DNA of 7,612 nt from Candidatus Latescibacterota bacterium (GTDB lineage: Bacteria > Latescibacterota > 4484-107 > B68-G9). Below are positions 6,194-7,612 of the stretch, one piece after another; within the stretch, counting starts at the first letter, position 1, and each line of letters begins with the position of its first letter. Where the stretch lies: positions 1 to 7,612 of the forward strand of contig DTXA01000405.1 of assembly GCA_012962735.1 (NCBI GenBank), given 5' to 3'. The translations under genes were made by a program, and so were the position numbers. Below the pieces are notes generated by a model that did not search any database, was not told the origin of the DNA, and saw only the letters and a program-made list of their open reading frames with translations.

Positions 6194-7488
6194 TCCCCCT
6201 CCGGCACCACAGCTCCGAGCACATACGGCCCGGCGAGGTACTCACGGGCAGCTCGCTGCACTTCCTCACGTGTCACCGCCTCTATGAGTTCGGGGTACTC
6301 CTCCACGAACCCGTACCCCAGCCCCATCAACTCGAACCGCGCCAGGAGGGCGGCCTGGTCTATGTTGCGCTCCTGGGACATGAGGAACGTGCCCTTGAGG
6401 AAGGTCTTAGCCGCCCTCAACTCCTCCTCCAAGACCGGCTCCTCCGCCATCCTCTCCACCTCCCCTAAGGCCACGGCCTTGGCCTCTTCGAACTGCTCAG
6501 GCCGGGTACCCAGGTACACTAAGAAGAGACTTGGGCTCCCCATGGCTATGTAACTGGAGCCCACCTGGTAGGCCAGCCCCCGTGTGTCCCGCACCGAGAC
6601 GAACAGCCTGGAGTCCATAGAACCCCCCAAAATGGCGTCTAACACCTCCATAGCGGCGTATCCCCGGTCGGTGAGGGGGGGTGCCGGATATCCCAGGGCC
6701 ACCCACACGGCCTGGCTCTCCCTGCGTTCGAAGGCCTCCTCAGGCTCTGCCCTGACCGGGGGCTCCCCGGCCGCCGGGTCGGGGAGGGGGCCTTGGGGGA
6801 GGGAGCCCAGGGTCTCCCGAACCATCTCCGAGAACTCTCCCTCGGGGAAGTTCCCCACGGCGGCTAAGACCATGTTGTTGGGGACGTGGAACTTCCTGTA
6901 CCAGTCAACCACCTGACCCCTCGAGAACCCCGACACCGTCTCCGGATACCCCTACGTCGGCTTGTGGTGGGGATGGGGACGGTAGAAGGCCTCCCTGAGG
7001 AGGTCCACAGCCCTGGTGAGGAGCCGGTCCCTTCTGGCCTTGATCCTTCTCAGGGCCATCTGTTTTTCCTGTTCGACTTCTCGCTCGGGGAAGGTGGGGT
7101 GGAGCATCACGTCGAAGAGCAGGTCTAGGGCCTCCCGCCACCGGTCCTCGGTGGTCAGGAGGGAGAGGTACCCGTACTCCCGGGATGCCCCGGAGGAGAG
7201 CTTGGCCCCTGAGGACTCTATCTCCTCGGCCAGTTCCTCGGCGGTCCGGGACTCCGTCCCCTTGAGCAGCAGGCGTTGGGTCAGATCCGAAAGCCCGGCC
7301 TCCTCGTCCCGTTCGTAGAGGGGTCCCATCCTCAGAAGCACCTCCACCGCCACTATGTCGTTGGCCTTGGAGGATCTGGTGAGCACCACCAGGCCGTTCT
7401 CTAAGACGGCTTTACTCACCACGGGTTTTTTGGCCTGGGCTGTGAGGACGAGGGAAAGACCGAGCGCAAGCAGGGACTTCGCCGGCAT
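6190..7488 (-). pseudogene. M16B peptidase-family protein, non-catalytic type, interrupted by TAG
   Basis: This is a 432-codon frame with the normal length and layout of an M16B zinc-protease-like protein, broken only by TAG at codon 179 (6954-6952). The residues on both sides are in the same frame and join as HHKPT-stop-GYPETV, a conserved stretch of the family. The N-terminus has a signal peptide (MPAKSLLALGLSLVLTAQA). The zinc motif HxxEH is replaced by S67-D-L-T-Q71, and the later Glu of the usual LEEI by Arg in ALRRI, so it belongs with the inactive partner subunits of M16B heterodimers. The C-terminal half keeps YRKFHVPNNMVLAAVGN and the RDTRGLAYQVGSSY segment typical of these partners. 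The ATG at 7488 fits the signal peptide and a nearby GGAG, though spacing is short. It is the first gene after the promoter, and its stop overlaps the membrane gene's start by four bases. Without readthrough, a 178-residue exported fragment results; a GTG at 6936 could restart the C-terminal half. Confidence 0.85.
6952..6954 (-). other. In-frame TAG stop inside the M16 gene
   Basis: The plus-strand bases CTA read TAG on the minus strand and interrupt an otherwise open frame from 7488 to 6190. M16 relatives usually carry a hydrophobic residue between the Pro-Thr and the Gly-Tyr here, so a single T-to-A change from TTG (Leu) is the simplest origin. Confidence 0.85.
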
Positions 7489-7526
7489 GTCTCCACATCG
7501 GTATTGGGTTCGGTCAACTGATCGCA

Positions 7527-7555
7527 AAGATATGGATTTTCCGGGCGAAGCGCAA
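7527..7555 (-). promoter_or_regulatory. Promoter of the minus-strand operon
   Basis: Read on the minus strand, TTGCGC (7555-7550) is followed by 17 bases and then TATCTT (7532-7527), with TTTG completing a TAnnTTTG-like box. Transcription would begin near 7520 and leave about 30 bases of leader before the M16 start at 7488. This also argues against the in-frame TTG at 7527, which lies inside the -10 box. Confidence 0.6.
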
Positions 7556-7567
7556 GCGGATTTTTCC

Positions 7568-7596
7568 TTGACAAATGGTGAGGAAATTCTTATCTT
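7568..7596 (+). promoter_or_regulatory. Rightward promoter leaving the window
   Basis: A perfect TTGACA (7568-7573) is followed by a 17-base spacer and TATCTT (7591-7596). The start point would be near 7603. The plus strand shows no convincing start codon before the window ends, so its gene must lie to the right. The stretch 7489-7612 is thus a divergent promoter region with no gene of its own. Confidence 0.65.
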
Positions 7597-7612
7597 TAGT
7601 ATGTCCTACTAA

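Noticed and set aside
5663..6553. A plus-strand open frame of about 296 residues spanning the membrane gene
   Set aside because: Its product is low-complexity and antisense to recognisable M16 and membrane-protein sequence; it is long only because of GC-rich composition.
6952..6954. Pyrrolysine insertion at the TAG
   Set aside because: Not a known pyrrolysine family, the family position is not a conserved Lys, and no Pyl genes are in view; a TTG-to-TAG change or error is simpler.

Overview
The window reads as bacterial chromosome from a GC-rich, probably thermophilic lineage that I cannot place with confidence. The bacterial signs are a clear Shine-Dalgarno site, Sec-type signal peptides, sigma70-like promoter boxes and a TPR/FG-GAP/ASPIC-UnbV protein of a type known from bacteria. 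The thermophile hint is codon use: in the first complete gene the 20 Arg codons are only AGG/AGA or CGG (no CGC or CGT), and most Ile codons are ATA. One -10 box (TATCTTTG) also fits the TAnnTTTG form described for Bacteroidetes, so an FCB-type or neighbouring candidate phylum is possible. This is a hint only.

Left part, plus strand (1-1770). The 3' end of an upstream gene is followed by two TIM-barrel amidohydrolase-family genes. The first (78-842) keeps the full set of metal ligands. The second (994-1770) has the same fold signature but has lost all of them, so the pair looks like an enzyme plus a pseudoenzyme paralogue. A 151-base leader with a strong hairpin separates them.

Right part, minus strand (7555 down to 1794). 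One compact operon runs leftward from a promoter at 7527-7555. It encodes an M16B peptidase-family protein with a signal peptide but no zinc motif; a five-helix membrane protein; a 1136-residue secreted protein made of TPRs, a seven-blade FG-GAP propeller, an ASPIC/UnbV domain and a large C-terminal module; and a HycI-type [NiFe]-hydrogenase maturation protease. Junctions are tight: a 4-base ATGA overlap, a 16-base gap, then a 16-base overlap. The first three products are envelope or exported proteins, while the last is cytoplasmic. The two gene sets converge with 23 bases between them (1771-1793), where I see no terminator.

A second promoter (7568-7596) points right, out of the window, so 7489-7612 is a divergent promoter region.

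The two promoter-proximal genes of the operon are broken as given. The M16 gene has one in-frame TAG, and the membrane gene needs two +1 corrections, both at homopolymer A runs on the plus strand. A third possible +1 lies at a C5 run near the left edge. The long gene next to them is intact. Either this end of the operon is decaying or the assembly carries homopolymer errors. I found no tRNA, rRNA, CRISPR array, insertion sequence or attachment site.
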